Assembly (NCBI RefSeq): GCF_017304615.1
Contig: NZ_JAFKLZ010000004.1
Location: 124,001-188,000, forward strand
From: Sphingomonas sp.
Lineage (GTDB): Bacteria; Pseudomonadota; Alphaproteobacteria; Sphingomonadales; Sphingomonadaceae
DNA: 64,000 nt
Direction of reading: 5' to 3'
Position numbers and translations under genes: made by a program
Notes under the pieces: generated by a model
Told to the model about the DNA's origin: nothing
Seen by the model: the letters and a program-made list of their open reading frames with translations, nothing else
The model's database searches: none
Part shown: positions 1 to 9,022 of the stretch, in pieces
How the letters are laid out: every line of letters starts with the position of its first letter
Position numbering within the stretch: the first letter of the stretch is position 1

Positions 1-601
1 CATGGTCGGACAGCGACTGGCTGATCCCCGCCTGCTCGCGCGCGATCGAGCGGCTGCCATCACAGCCGACCAGATACCGGCCCGTCAGCCGTTCGCGCTC
101 GCCGGTGCGCGAGACGATCGAGAGTTCGGCGTGGTCGTCATTCTGCAAGGCCCCATCAACGGTCCAGCCATAGCGCACGTCGACGCAATCCAGTTCGGCG
201 GCTCGCGCTCGCAAGACCGTTTCGGTCGCGTATTGCGGCAATCGTTCGTTGTCGGCGGCGTAATAGGACCGGACGACATCGCGTTGCAGCCAATCGTAAT
301 GATGCCCGCTCAACAGCGTGCCGTAGGCCGTCAGCCCGCCGATCCCATATTCGACCGGGATGGTGCGGGCGGCGCGCAGCGCATCCTCGCAATGCCAGCT
401 GCGAAAATGCTCCATCGTCCGCTGGGTCAGGTTCTGGCCCTTCGGGATCGGCTGCGGCGTCGAATGCCGCTCGACGACGATCGTCCGTACGCCGCGCTGG
501 CCGAGTTCGATCGCCAGCCCCATACCGACCGGCCCGCCGCCCGAGATCAGCACGTCGGCATCGACCCGCGACGTGGCGCCGGCAGCTTCGTTCGCCATCA
601 T
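1..601 (-). CDS. FAD-dependent aromatic-ring monooxygenase, C-terminus outside window
   Basis: This is the N-terminal 200 residues of a PheA/TfdB/MhpA-type flavoprotein hydroxylase; the reading frame is open to the window edge. Near the N-terminus it has the FAD-binding loop SGGGPVGMGLAIELGQRG followed by an acidic residue closing the Rossmann unit (VVERH). Near residue 180 it has the second flavin signature, seen as GRYLVGCDGSRS. The family hydroxylates phenolic rings with NAD(P)H and O2; the substrate cannot be read here. Two adjacent ATGs exist (601 and 598); AAAGG lies 4 and 7 nt upstream of them, so 598 is equally possible. It is the last visible gene of the series receptor, MFS, NicX-like, monooxygenase, 33 nt after the NicX-like gene, so it probably acts on the same substrate. 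Confidence 0.85.
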   Translation of the reverse strand, partial: MMANEAAGATSRVDADVLISGGGPVGMGLAIELGQRGVRTIVVERHSTPQPIPKGQNLTQRTMEHFRSWHCEDALRAARTIPVEYGIGGLTAYGTLLSGHHYDWLQRDVVRSYYAADNERLPQYATETVLRARAAELDCVDVRYGWTVDGALQNDDHAELSIVSRTGERERLTGRYLVGCDGSRSIAREQAGISQSLSDH

Positions 602-634
602 GTACCTTTCAGTTGCAGCGCAACGGACGAGCGA

Positions 635-1648
635 TCAGGAGTCGCGCGTATTCCACTCATCGACCAGGATGTCGCCGCCGCGCGTCAGGACTTGTCCGTC
701 GACGGTGACTTCGGGCTTGTCGATCACGCCTTCGAGCCGGACGTTAGCGTGGCATGTGCCCCCCAGCGCGATCGTGTCGCCGACGCCGATATGAACGGCG
801 CCGTATTTCTTCTTGTCGGTGCGCATCAGGCCCGTCGGGGTCACGCGCGGGTTAAGGCCGATCGCGATCTCTGCCGGGCAGTTGTAATTGTTGGGGTTGG
901 GCCGCCGTTCGAGCAAGTCGCGCCAGATCGCTGCGCCGCGCCCGCCCTCGACATTCGTCACGCCCCCCCTTTCCACTGTCAGGATCAACGGCTCCTCCAG
1001 CCGGCCGGTGCTGTGCGCGGTAAGGTCGAACACGATCCTCCCCTCGCCGGTCCCCTCTTCCGGGCAGACATGCGTTTCGCCGTCGGGAAAGGCGCAGCCC
1101 GTGCCGCCCTTGCCCATCGGATGCGGAATACCCGCGATCGACCGGCCTATCCGCCCGCGGATCCCGGCGGTCAGATCAGTGCCGTTGGGGCATCGCACGC
1201 GCACGGTTTCTCCCGCGGTAAAGACATCCGCGAGCTTCTTGCCCAGCCGGTACAGGGCCGGGTAATCGGCGGTCCCCGGACCGCCCGGCGCGAGCATGTC
1301 CGGCGTTAGCTCCTCCATCAACACCACGCGCTTCATATGATCGCGCATGCGATGCGAGAAATCGGAGTGCGCCATCGCAGTGCTGGTGAGATAGAGGCAC
1401 AGATCGGTTTCGGGGTCGATTCCCGCCGCGATCAGCGGCTGCGGCGGGTTCCTGGTGTGTCCCTCGCGCTTGTTCATGATCGTGACGAGCGGTTCCGCGC
1501 CCAGTTCGGTCGCCGCCGCCTGCGCCGCTTGCCACAGGCTCGGGTCCATGCCGGTATCCGTCAGGATCATCACCCGTTCGCCGGGCTGGACGTTGTTGAG
1601 TTCCAGCGGGGTCCGCAAGACCTTGGTCAGATAGGCAAGATCAGTCAT
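635..1648 (-). CDS. NicX/M29-fold protein, copy 1 (2,5-dihydroxypyridine 5,6-dioxygenase-like)
   Basis: This protein of 337 residues has the fold of M29 aminopeptidases and of the ring-cleaving NicX dioxygenases. Metal-site-like segments are visible: PDGETHVCPEE, CPAEIAIGLNP and GAVHIGVGD. At the place where I expect the C-terminal HxD ligand pair of M29/NicX proteins the sequence reads RLE (in VRLEGVID), so the metal site may differ. The start at 1648 overlaps the stop of the MFS gene as ATGA; a longer upstream reading is shadow sequence of that gene. A close paralogue lies at 9023-10033; over the last 87 residues the two differ at 5 positions. I infer an oxygenase or hydrolase acting on a ring or an activated acid; its substrate is unknown. 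Confidence 0.75.
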   Translation of the reverse strand: MTDLAYLTKVLRTPLELNNVQPGERVMILTDTGMDPSLWQAAQAAATELGAEPLVTIMNKREGHTRNPPQPLIAAGIDPETDLCLYLTSTAMAHSDFSHRMRDHMKRVVLMEELTPDMLAPGGPGTADYPALYRLGKKLADVFTAGETVRVRCPNGTDLTAGIRGRIGRSIAGIPHPMGKGGTGCAFPDGETHVCPEEGTGEGRIVFDLTAHSTGRLEEPLILTVERGGVTNVEGGRGAAIWRDLLERRPNPNNYNCPAEIAIGLNPRVTPTGLMRTDKKKYGAVHIGVGDTIALGGTCHANVRLEGVIDKPEVTVDGQVLTRGGDILVDEWNTRDS

Positions 1649-2928
1649 TGGCGCCCCCCGTTCGGCATTGCGGATTCGGCTGCGCGGCGGCGGCGGTCGG
1701 CCCGGCCGAGCGGGATAGTGCACAACAGAGCAATCGTGGCGGGTACCACCATCATGCCGAGCGTGTGCGATACATCGAGCTTGAGGTCGATCAGCACGGC
1801 CGCGGTCAGCGTGCCGATCACGTTGCCCAACCGGCTCATCATGTTGCCCCAACCGACGCCGGTTGCCCGCACTGCCTTGGGATAGAGCGTCGCGTACAAC
1901 CCACGTTCCGCAGTGTGCGACCCGCTCGACAGCAAGCCGGCGATCAGCAGCATGCCCGTCCAGACCGGCACCGATGGCGGGACGACCAGGAACAGCGCCA
2001 TCGTCACGATCAACGCCAGGAAAGCGAACCGCAGCGCGACTGCCGCCCGGCCGATATCGACCAGAAAGGCGAGGACGATGCCGCTCATGACGCCCCCTAT
2101 GGACACGATCGCGGGCGCACGGGTGGATTCGCCGAGCGTCCAGCCGATTCCCGTCAGCATGGTCGGCAGCCAGTTGAGCATCACGAACAGGATGGACGCG
2201 TTGCAGAAGCCGAGCAGCCATAACGGCAAGGTGACGCCTATCAGGCCGGGTTCGAACAGCCGCAGGATCGGCCCCTTGCCCGCCAGTCCTTCCGACGGCT
2301 CTGCTTCCTCCCGGACTTCCACCGACGCGCCGCCGCGAAGGGCTGCGCCGATGACCAGCCCGAGCGCGATGCCCGCAACGCCACCGATCACGAACAGGCC
2401 GCGCCATCCCAGCGCCGCCGTGATGCCTGCGGCGCCGAACCCGCAAAGCGCGCTGCCGAGCGGGAGGTTCGTGGCGGCCAGAACAACCAGCAGGGCCCGC
2501 CGGTTACGCGGGAACTGATCGGCCATCAACGCCACGACGTTGGCGGTGGCGACACCGAACGCCAGGCCGGAAATGAAGCGCCACGCCACGACTTGCGTGA
2601 TCGAGGCCGCCGTGGCGGTCAACGTCACGCAGATACCGAGCAGAACGGTCGAGATCGTCACCGTCCATTTGCGGCTGAACCGGTCGCCGATCGGCGCAAG
2701 GAAGCCGTTGCCGATGATCGCGCCGATATTGAGTGCGACGATCGCCGTCCCCAGCCGCGTCGCATTGACCCCCAGTTCCTTGCCAAGCGTGGGCGCCGCG
2801 ATCGGCATCGCGGCCATATCGTATCCCTCGATCAGGAAAGTCAGCGCGCACAACAACAACGCGAACCACTGGTATCCGGTCAGGCCAAGCGGCCCGAGCG
2901 AATGCCTGACGGACAATCCCTCAATCAC
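1645..2928 (-). CDS. MFS transporter, aromatic acid:H+ symporter type
   Basis: This is a 427-residue, 12-helix major facilitator protein of the inner membrane. The first helix carries IEGYDMAAMPIAAP, corresponding to the DGFD-type motif of the AAHS (aromatic acid/H+ symporter) family, and the loop after helix 2 reads GDRFSRKW, the MFS signature. It probably imports the substrate of the neighbouring catabolic genes. It starts with GTG 12 nt after the receptor stop codon and its own stop overlaps the NicX-like gene, so the three are translated as one unit. The start has no clear Shine-Dalgarno, so a start a few codons downstream is possible. Confidence 0.85.
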   Translation of the reverse strand: MIEGLSVRHSLGPLGLTGYQWFALLLCALTFLIEGYDMAAMPIAAPTLGKELGVNATRLGTAIVALNIGAIIGNGFLAPIGDRFSRKWTVTISTVLLGICVTLTATAASITQVVAWRFISGLAFGVATANVVALMADQFPRNRRALLVVLAATNLPLGSALCGFGAAGITAALGWRGLFVIGGVAGIALGLVIGAALRGGASVEVREEAEPSEGLAGKGPILRLFEPGLIGVTLPLWLLGFCNASILFVMLNWLPTMLTGIGWTLGESTRAPAIVSIGGVMSGIVLAFLVDIGRAAVALRFAFLALIVTMALFLVVPPSVPVWTGMLLIAGLLSSGSHTAERGLYATLYPKAVRATGVGWGNMMSRLGNVIGTLTAAVLIDLKLDVSHTLGMMVVPATIALLCTIPLGRADRRRRAAESAMPNGGRQ

Positions 2929-2940
2929 GGGCCCGCGCCA

Positions 2941-5187
2941 TCAGAATCGTGTGGTCAGCGTCACACCGACTTCTCGCGGATCGCCATACACTCCCTGCCC
3001 CAGCCCACGTTGGTTGTTGCCGACGACCAGATAGGCCTTGTCGGTCAGGTTGGTCGAATACACCGCCAGACTTATCCGCTCGTTGGCGGACGTGAAGGTC
3101 ATGCGCGCGTTGAGCAGGCCATAAGCGGGCTGCAGGATGGTCGCGGCATCCGTGCTCGCTTCCTGCTGGTGCGATTTGTAGCCATAGTCGGCGCGCAGCG
3201 AGAGCTTTTCGCCGCCCGCGAACCGCACGTCATATTGCGCGCCGAGCGAATACGACCATTTGGGCGAGCGCGCGAGTTCCGACTTCAGCGTGATGCCCTG
3301 CGCCGTCCCGATATCGGTGTAACGCGCGTTGAGATAGCCACCCGCGAAGTTGATGCGGAACGCCGGCGTTATGACCGCGGCCCCTTCCACTTCCACACCA
3401 TCCATCTTCGCCGCGCCGACATTCTGCGTGAAGGTCGTCGTCGTCCCGGGGAACGACGCGGTCAGTTGGAGATTATTGTAGAGCGCGTGGAAATAGGTGG
3501 CGTTCAGGCGCAACTTGCGGTCGAGCAGGTCGGACCGGAACCCGAACTCGTAATTGGTCATCGTCTCGGCATCGTAAGGCGAAAAACCGTTGTTCGGCAG
3601 CGTCACGTCGTATCGGTCGTTGAACCCGCCGCTGCGGAAACCCTTCGACCAGGACGCGTAAGTCATCAACGTCGGCGTCCATTGCGCTTGCAGGACGACG
3701 CGCGGCGAGAAATTGGTGAAGTTGCCCTTGTTCTGGCCGACCACGAGAGGCTGCGTCGGCCTGCCATTGTCGGTCGATGCGAACGTCCGCTTGTATTCGC
3801 TGGTATAACGGCCGCCGACGGTCAGGCTGAATACGTCGGAGAAGTTATATGTTCCTTCCCCGAACAGCGCCTTGCTGGTGCCGTGGATTCGCACTTCTTC
3901 GTTGCGGGGCAACGTGCCGGGCACGTCGGTCCCTTCCACCCTGATGCGCGAGTTGCTCGGCTTGATGTCGAACAGATAGGCGCCGACGATCCACTTCAGG
4001 TTCGGCAGGTTGCCGATAAGCTGAAGCTCCTCCGAATACTGACGGTGGTGACGCGATTCATATTGCTCGTAATAAGCGTACGGTGTTCCATCGCGATCGA
4101 TGCTGTTCGATAGCGCATTCTTGCGCCAGGATGAGATCGACTTGATGTCGAGCCATGACGCCACCGACCAGTCCATCGTGACCGCGACACCGCCGACCTT
4201 CTGCCGCCGGAAGACGTCGCGGCTGGCATAGTTGGTGTAGGGATCGCCGGTCAGATATTTGGTCAGATCGATGCCGATCGCCTTGTATCTCTTGACGTTG
4301 CTGTCGTTGGGATCGACCGACAGGATCACGTTGCCGTCCCCGCGCGTGTCGTAGGTCGTATAGTCGCCCGTAATGCGGATCGAGAAGGAGTCGACCGGCT
4401 TCCCCACCACGTCCGCGCTAAGGAAGCGCGTGTTGAGGTTGTTGACGTCCTTATTGTTGTAAAGGCTGCGCACCGTCCCGTCGCGTGTCAGGACCGCGCC
4501 AGTGAATCGCGTGCGCAGATTGTCGGTTACCGGAATGTCGACGACCCCCGTCACCGCGATGCGGTTGTAGGAACCGTAGGTCATGCGAAGCTGCCCGCCG
4601 AATTTCTCCTTGGGCTCCTGCGTGATATATTGGATCGCGCCGCCCAGCGCATTCTTGCCGAACAGCGTTCCCTGCGGCCCGCGCAATACTTCGATGCGCT
4701 TCGGCTCGACCACCTGCAGCAGGGCACCGTCGGCGAACCCCTGATAGATGCCGTCGATATAGAGCGCGACCGGGGACTCGTCCTCGATCGCCGAACGGAC
4801 GGTGCCGACCCCACGGATCGCATAATTGCCGAAGGACGGCCCGGTGCCGCCGCCCGCCGCGACCACGTTGGGGATGAAGTTGGTCAATTCCAGCATGTTG
4901 GTCGCGCTGCGCGCCTGGATGTCGTCGGTGCTCAGCGATGTAACCGACACAGGCACGCGCTGGAGGTTTTCCTCGCGCCGACGCGCGGTGATGACGATGT
5001 CGCCGAGACCGACGCTGGAATCCTGCGGATCGGCGGCCGGGGCCAGCTGGCTCTGCGGCGCAGGTGCATCCGTCGCCGCCTGCGCGAGAGCCTCCACTGG
5101 CGCTATGGCCGTCATGGCGGCGCTGGCGGCCAGCAATTTCATGAAGCCGGCCCGCCCCCGGCCCCTGAGTGCCGGAACTCGCTGCAT
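2941..5187 (-). CDS. TonB-dependent outer-membrane receptor, copy 1
   Basis: This receptor of 748 residues sits in the outer membrane and would take up the pathway substrate with TonB energy. After a signal peptide (Ala-rich, ending in ALAQA) comes the plug domain: the TonB-box-like segment DIVITARRREENLQRVPVSV, then RGVGTVRSAIEDESPVALYIDG and RIEVLRGPQGTLFGKNALGG. The barrel ends in the terminal Phe (TLTTRF) typical for outer-membrane insertion. I chose the ATG at 5187 because GGAAG lies 5 nt upstream and it gives an intact signal peptide; an upstream extension of 39 codons lacks both. It is the first gene of a receptor, MFS, NicX-like, monooxygenase series. The lignin-dimer neighbourhood suggests an aromatic ligand (inference). 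Confidence 0.92.
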   Translation of the reverse strand: MQRVPALRGRGRAGFMKLLAASAAMTAIAPVEALAQAATDAPAPQSQLAPAADPQDSSVGLGDIVITARRREENLQRVPVSVTSLSTDDIQARSATNMLELTNFIPNVVAAGGGTGPSFGNYAIRGVGTVRSAIEDESPVALYIDGIYQGFADGALLQVVEPKRIEVLRGPQGTLFGKNALGGAIQYITQEPKEKFGGQLRMTYGSYNRIAVTGVVDIPVTDNLRTRFTGAVLTRDGTVRSLYNNKDVNNLNTRFLSADVVGKPVDSFSIRITGDYTTYDTRGDGNVILSVDPNDSNVKRYKAIGIDLTKYLTGDPYTNYASRDVFRRQKVGGVAVTMDWSVASWLDIKSISSWRKNALSNSIDRDGTPYAYYEQYESRHHRQYSEELQLIGNLPNLKWIVGAYLFDIKPSNSRIRVEGTDVPGTLPRNEEVRIHGTSKALFGEGTYNFSDVFSLTVGGRYTSEYKRTFASTDNGRPTQPLVVGQNKGNFTNFSPRVVLQAQWTPTLMTYASWSKGFRSGGFNDRYDVTLPNNGFSPYDAETMTNYEFGFRSDLLDRKLRLNATYFHALYNNLQLTASFPGTTTTFTQNVGAAKMDGVEVEGAAVITPAFRINFAGGYLNARYTDIGTAQGITLKSELARSPKWSYSLGAQYDVRFAGGEKLSLRADYGYKSHQQEASTDAATILQPAYGLLNARMTFTSANERISLAVYSTNLTDKAYLVVGNNQRGLGQGVYGDPREVGVTLTTRF

Positions 5188-5275
5188 CACGTCTTCCAAG
5201 GCGTCGCCCTCCCAATGTTCGGCGGTCTTCCGCTCGCTGTGCCAGGGCCGTCGTGGCAGGCCCGTTAGTGATGGG

Positions 5276-5358
5276 GGTATTCGGTTCGGGTCGGGCCTTG
5301 TCAAAGCCCCCTGCCCGGCTATCCCGCCTAGTTGGAAGAGAATTTCGCTGAACGGAAT
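5276..5358 (-). promoter_or_regulatory. Putative promoter and IclR-type operator of receptor operon 1
   Basis: The 200-nt gap between mmgE copy 1 and the receptor holds an inverted repeat ATTTCG-CTGAA-CGGAAT (5342-5358). It has one mismatch to the TTCCG-N5-CGGAA motif found at 7606, 10922, 23484 and 23505. Downstream of it on the minus strand is TTGACA (5304 to 5299), 17 nt, then AATACC (5281 to 5276), a good -35 with a weak -10. Such an arrangement suits an activated promoter. The -35 and operator are read directly; their use is inferred. Confidence 0.45.
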
Positions 5359-5387
5359 ATTCGGGTTTTAGCCTGCCCCGAAAGCGG

Positions 5388-6728
5388 TCAGCCGACCAGC
5401 AGCGGCCGCAATTCGCACACGTTCGGAATCGAGTCGACCCGCAGGACCTGCTCGATCAGCCGATCCGCCCTGTCGCCCAGGATCGGCGCCAGCAGGTCGC
5501 TCGCCTTGGCAACGATCTCCGCCTCGCTCATCGCGTTTGCGGGCGTCCCGCGCACATGCAGGGCGTGGTGGCGGAAAATCTTCCCGTCATGCGTTTCGAC
5601 CTCGACCAGCGCATCACGGCCCAGCCCGATCGTGTCGGAGGGAATGATCGTCACGCGTTCGCGCATCGCAAGCACCGCCGGATCGCGCATCCTCGCCTCG
5701 TCATGCGACGAATGGAAGGTCAGCGCGCCATCGACCGCCAGCAGAGCGAGCAGGTGCGCGGCATTAACGTTGGGCATGTTCCCGGTCACGACGCGCGCGC
5801 CGGTCGCACCGATGGTCGCGGCTATGCGCGCGATTGCGGTGGCGGTCAGCCCCTGATCCCGCATGATGACGTCGAGCGCATCGAGCGGTGCCTGCGCGGG
5901 GGTCGCGACGCACCATTTCTTGATCGACGTCTCGGCGACGTCGAACCGATCGCCGAGCGCCTCGATCGCCAGATACGGGTGCTGGGCGGAAAATGCCGAG
6001 AAAAAGCTTGGCGTGCCGTCCAGAACGTCGGCGACCCCGGTCATTCCCGATGCGACCATCAGCGCGGCCTGCACGCCGTTGCGCGCCGGCATGCCGGCGA
6101 AGTCGAACGCTTTCTCGATATGATCAGGGTCGCGCCGCCATGTCGTGATCCCTGCGCATTGCTGCGCCGCATACGACAACGCGAACCGGAACCGCCGCTC
6201 GTCGAGGTCGAGCAGGACACCCGCTGCCCCGGCCGCTCCGAACACGCCGCCGAACGCATGCGTATCGAAGCCCCGACCGAAAAAATCGTAGGAACCCAGC
6301 GCGAGCGCCATCCGGCAGCATAGGTCGTACCCAAGCGCGATCGCGCGCAGCAACATGACGCCGTCGGCTCCGGTCTTTTCCGCGACGGCCAGCGCCGCCG
6401 GAACAACCACGCTGCCGGGATGCGTCAACGATGCGGCGTGGGTGTCGTCGGTCTCGTCGGCATGAGCTGTCATCCCGTTGATGAGCGCCGCGTCGGCCGC
6501 GCCCAGCATCAGCGCGGTACCGGGTACGCAGGCGGCTGCCCCGGCCAGGGTGTCGGCATAGGCGATTGCGGCGACCCCCGCCGGCAACCGCGTGCCGGAA
6601 ATCATCGCGCTGAGCGTATCGAGCAAATGCAGCCGCGCGCGCTCGGCGGCTTTTTCGGGCAACGGGCGGGTGCGGGCGCCGGCGGCATAGGCAGCGAGCG
6701 CGGCGGTTATCGGCGCGGCATCGCTCAC
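5388..6728 (-). CDS. MmgE/PrpD family protein, copy 1
   Basis: This protein of 446 residues belongs to the MmgE/PrpD family, which includes 2-methylcitrate dehydratase and cis-aconitate decarboxylase. Family segments visible are AHADETDDTHAASLTHPGSV (near residue 90), DTHAFGGVFGAAGAAG and KKWCVATPAQAPLDA. Members add or remove water, or decarboxylate, on small polycarboxylic acids, which would fit the lower end of a ring-cleavage pathway; the actual substrate is unknown. The GTG start at 6728 overlaps the SDR stop as GTGA, so the two genes are coupled. A second family member, only distantly similar, lies at 7701-9005. Confidence 0.85.
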   Translation of the reverse strand: MSDAAPITAALAAYAAGARTRPLPEKAAERARLHLLDTLSAMISGTRLPAGVAAIAYADTLAGAAACVPGTALMLGAADAALINGMTAHADETDDTHAASLTHPGSVVVPAALAVAEKTGADGVMLLRAIALGYDLCCRMALALGSYDFFGRGFDTHAFGGVFGAAGAAGVLLDLDERRFRFALSYAAQQCAGITTWRRDPDHIEKAFDFAGMPARNGVQAALMVASGMTGVADVLDGTPSFFSAFSAQHPYLAIEALGDRFDVAETSIKKWCVATPAQAPLDALDVIMRDQGLTATAIARIAATIGATGARVVTGNMPNVNAAHLLALLAVDGALTFHSSHDEARMRDPAVLAMRERVTIIPSDTIGLGRDALVEVETHDGKIFRHHALHVRGTPANAMSEAEIVAKASDLLAPILGDRADRLIEQVLRVDSIPNVCELRPLLVG

Positions 6729-7474
6729 GCGCGGAACAGGCCACCGTTGACGTGGATCGTCTGACCAGTGACATAGCGGAAATCAGGGCCAGCCAAAGCG
6801 CGCACGACGCGCGCAATGTCTTCGGGTGCGCCGAGACGACGCATCGGGATGTTCTCGATCGGCTGGTGACGAGCCGCGCGTTCGGGGGGGTCGTCGGACG
6901 CCGCAACGCTGCCCGGCACGACGCAATTCACCGTCACACCCATCGGCCCGAAATAGGTCGCGAGCGATCGTGTCATCCCGATCAACCCCATCTTCGCCGC
7001 CGATACATGAGGTGTCTGCGGCGCGCCCAGGATCGCGAACAAACCGCCGATGTTAATGATCGCGCCGGACGCGTTGCGCGCGAGATAGGGTTCTGCGGCC
7101 TGCGCGCAGAGAAAGGCGCCGTCCAGCACAATATCGGTAACACCGTGCCACTCCTGAAGCGTCAGGTCGGACAGGCCCGAATGCGGGCGTTTCGCCGCGT
7201 TGTTGACGAGAATATCCAGCCCGCCCAGCGTATCGCTGCCGCGCGCCACCATCTCGCAAACCTGATCGCGATCACGCACGTCTGCCTTGATCGCAACCGC
7301 GCGCCGCCCGAGTGCCTCGATCTCGCGCAAGGCGTTGGCCGCTTGGCTCTCATCGTTCGAATAATTGATGATGATGTCGGCGCCAGCCCCCGCCAGTTCG
7401 CGCGCGATGGCAAGGCCGATCCGGCGCGATCCGCCCGTGACCAGTGCCACTCGCCCTTCCAGATCACGCACCAT
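6725..7474 (-). CDS. SDR-fold protein with altered catalytic residues
   Basis: This 249-residue protein is a short-chain dehydrogenase/reductase by fold: the nucleotide loop TGGSRRIG, then NNAAKR, and VNCVVPGS near the C-terminus. The active site is unusual. The Ser position reads INIGGLFA and the YxxxK motif reads HVSAAK, so Lys remains but Ser and Tyr are absent. It may therefore bind NAD(P) without normal reductase chemistry, or use the adjacent His. The ATG at 7474 has GGAG 8 nt upstream; another ATG at 7492 lacks one. It is the first gene of the minus-strand series, overlapping mmgE copy 1, and is divergent from mmgE copy 2 with a shared operator. Confidence 0.85.
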   Translation of the reverse strand: MVRDLEGRVALVTGGSRRIGLAIARELAGAGADIIINYSNDESQAANALREIEALGRRAVAIKADVRDRDQVCEMVARGSDTLGGLDILVNNAAKRPHSGLSDLTLQEWHGVTDIVLDGAFLCAQAAEPYLARNASGAIINIGGLFAILGAPQTPHVSAAKMGLIGMTRSLATYFGPMGVTVNCVVPGSVAASDDPPERAARHQPIENIPMRRLGAPEDIARVVRALAGPDFRYVTGQTIHVNGGLFRA

Positions 7475-7605
7475 TTCCTGAACTCCAGTCATCGTGGCGG
7501 CGGCGGCCAAACGGGGTCGCGAGCCCATCTCCGGCGGCCAGCGGTCCGGCGCGTCTACCCGGGTGGCCGTGCGAGGATCAATTGGTTCTTCCTGCCCTTA
7601 CCCGT

Positions 7606-7626
7606 CAATTCCGACCACCGGAATTG
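7606..7626. promoter_or_regulatory. Perfect inverted repeat CAATTCCG-N5-CGGAATTG, putative IclR operator
   Basis: There are two perfect 8-bp arms (7606-7613 and 7619-7626) around ACCAC. It is the strongest member of the TTCCG-N5-CGGAA set and lies between two divergent genes, 75 nt before mmgE copy 2 and 132 nt before the SDR gene. A TTGACG on the minus strand (7608 to 7603) overlaps the left arm and could be the -35 of the SDR operon. The nearby IclR gene (10048-10845) is the likely binder (inference). Confidence 0.6.
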
Positions 7627-7700
7627 TCCGGCCCGCCCCTTTCCGTTTCGCCGGCAACGAGTATTTCTTCGCCAATATTTCCATCTTTTTGCGGGATTTC

Positions 7701-9005
7701 ATGTCAGCGTTCATCGACCGTCTTTGCAACGCCGTCCTGACCTCCGCCAGTCGCGATGAGGACGTTCGGCGAGAGATTGGCCGCACCGTCGCCGACACCG
7801 TCGCGGTCGCGGCCGCGGGCTTCGCGGAGCCGGTCACGCAGTCGACGATCAGCGCCTATGCCGGTGCCGGTCCGCGAGCCTGGAACGGAACCGCGATCGA
7901 AAGCCGCGACGCCGCGGTGATGGTAAACGCGGTCGCCGCGCACGCGCTGGATTTCGACGACGTCTATCTGGACAGCGGCAGTCATTCGAGCGCGGTCATC
8001 GTTCCAGCGGCCCTGACGCTCGATGACGGACCCAGCCCCGACATGGTGATCGACGCCTGCGCGGCTGGGCTGGTCGCAGCACGCGGCGTCGGGATGATGC
8101 TGGGGCGCAAGCACTACCAGCGCGGATGGCATGCGACGAGCACCGTGGGCGTCTTCTCCGCGACGGCCGCCGCCGCCACGATCGCCGGGCTCGATTCGAT
8201 CCGCCTCCGGTACGCGTTCGGGCTGGCCGCCGCGATGGCCGGGGGGCTGCAGTTAAACTTCTCGACGATGGCCAAGCCAGCGCATGCCGGGTTCGCGGCC
8301 AGCGCCGGCATCCGCGCGGTGCGGCTTGCGGCCACCGGTGTGACGGCGGCGGACGACATTTTCGCGCCCGGCGGGTTCGGCGACCTGTATGATGCGGAAA
8401 ACCAAGGGGAGGACGACGATGTCTTTGCGCTCCGTCCCGACCGCGTCGCGGTCAAGCTCTTCCCCTCCTGCTACGCCACGTCCCGGCTGATCGGGGTCGC
8501 GCTCGACGCGCGGAGGGAAACCGGGCCGATCTTCGCGAATGCGGACGTGACCGCGCGGCTCACCACACCTGCGGGCAGCTTGCGCGTGCTGAAATACGAC
8601 CGCCCGACCGACGGCGCACAGGCCAAGTTCTCACCGACCTTTCCCGTGGCGGCGGCCTTGCTCGACGGATCGCCGGTGATCGCGCATTTCACCGCGGAAG
8701 GCGTGACGCGTTCCGACATTGCGGACATGATCGACCGCCTCGACATCGTCGAGGACCCAGATCGCTTCTACGACGGCAATCTTGAGACGGGTTCCGTCAC
8801 GCTCGAAATCTTCGATCGGGACGAGAGGATCGTGATGCGGGAGCGCTCGGCGATTCCCGGCACCGACGCGGATCCCGTCACGCGCGATAAGGTTCGCGAC
8901 AAGGCTGCCGGCTGTTTCGCGGCGTATCGCACGTCGTTCGGGGAGGACTTCCCCCTGTTGGCGCGCGTTCGCGCCATCCCGGAAGTCGCCCACTGGATCG
9001 ATTGA
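7701..9005 (+). CDS. MmgE/PrpD family protein, copy 2
   Basis: This protein of 434 residues has MmgE/PrpD features: AAHALDFDDVYLDSGSHSSA near residue 75, GWHATSTVGVFSATAAAA in the middle, and KLFPSCYATSRLIG in the second half. It shares family motifs with the copy at 5388 but the two are not close in sequence, so they may catalyse different steps or act on different isomers. The ATG at 7701 with GGGA 4 nt upstream gives the family N-terminus; an upstream extension would run through the operator. It is followed 17 nt later by NicX-like copy 2. Confidence 0.85.
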   Translation: MSAFIDRLCNAVLTSASRDEDVRREIGRTVADTVAVAAAGFAEPVTQSTISAYAGAGPRAWNGTAIESRDAAVMVNAVAAHALDFDDVYLDSGSHSSAVIVPAALTLDDGPSPDMVIDACAAGLVAARGVGMMLGRKHYQRGWHATSTVGVFSATAAAATIAGLDSIRLRYAFGLAAAMAGGLQLNFSTMAKPAHAGFAASAGIRAVRLAATGVTAADDIFAPGGFGDLYDAENQGEDDDVFALRPDRVAVKLFPSCYATSRLIGVALDARRETGPIFANADVTARLTTPAGSLRVLKYDRPTDGAQAKFSPTFPVAAALLDGSPVIAHFTAEGVTRSDIADMIDRLDIVEDPDRFYDGNLETGSVTLEIFDRDERIVMRERSAIPGTDADPVTRDKVRDKAAGCFAAYRTSFGEDFPLLARVRAIPEVAHWID

Positions 9006-9022
9006 TTGCATTAGAGGATTTT

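Noticed and set aside
2-1309. Long plus-strand open frame of 435 codons at the left edge
   Set aside because: It is antisense to the FAD monooxygenase and NicX-like genes, has no recognisable domain and shows the Arg/Ala/Pro-rich composition of GC-rich shadow frames.
2593-4113. Plus-strand open frame of 506 codons
   Set aside because: Antisense of the MFS gene and TonB receptor 1, without domain or Shine-Dalgarno.
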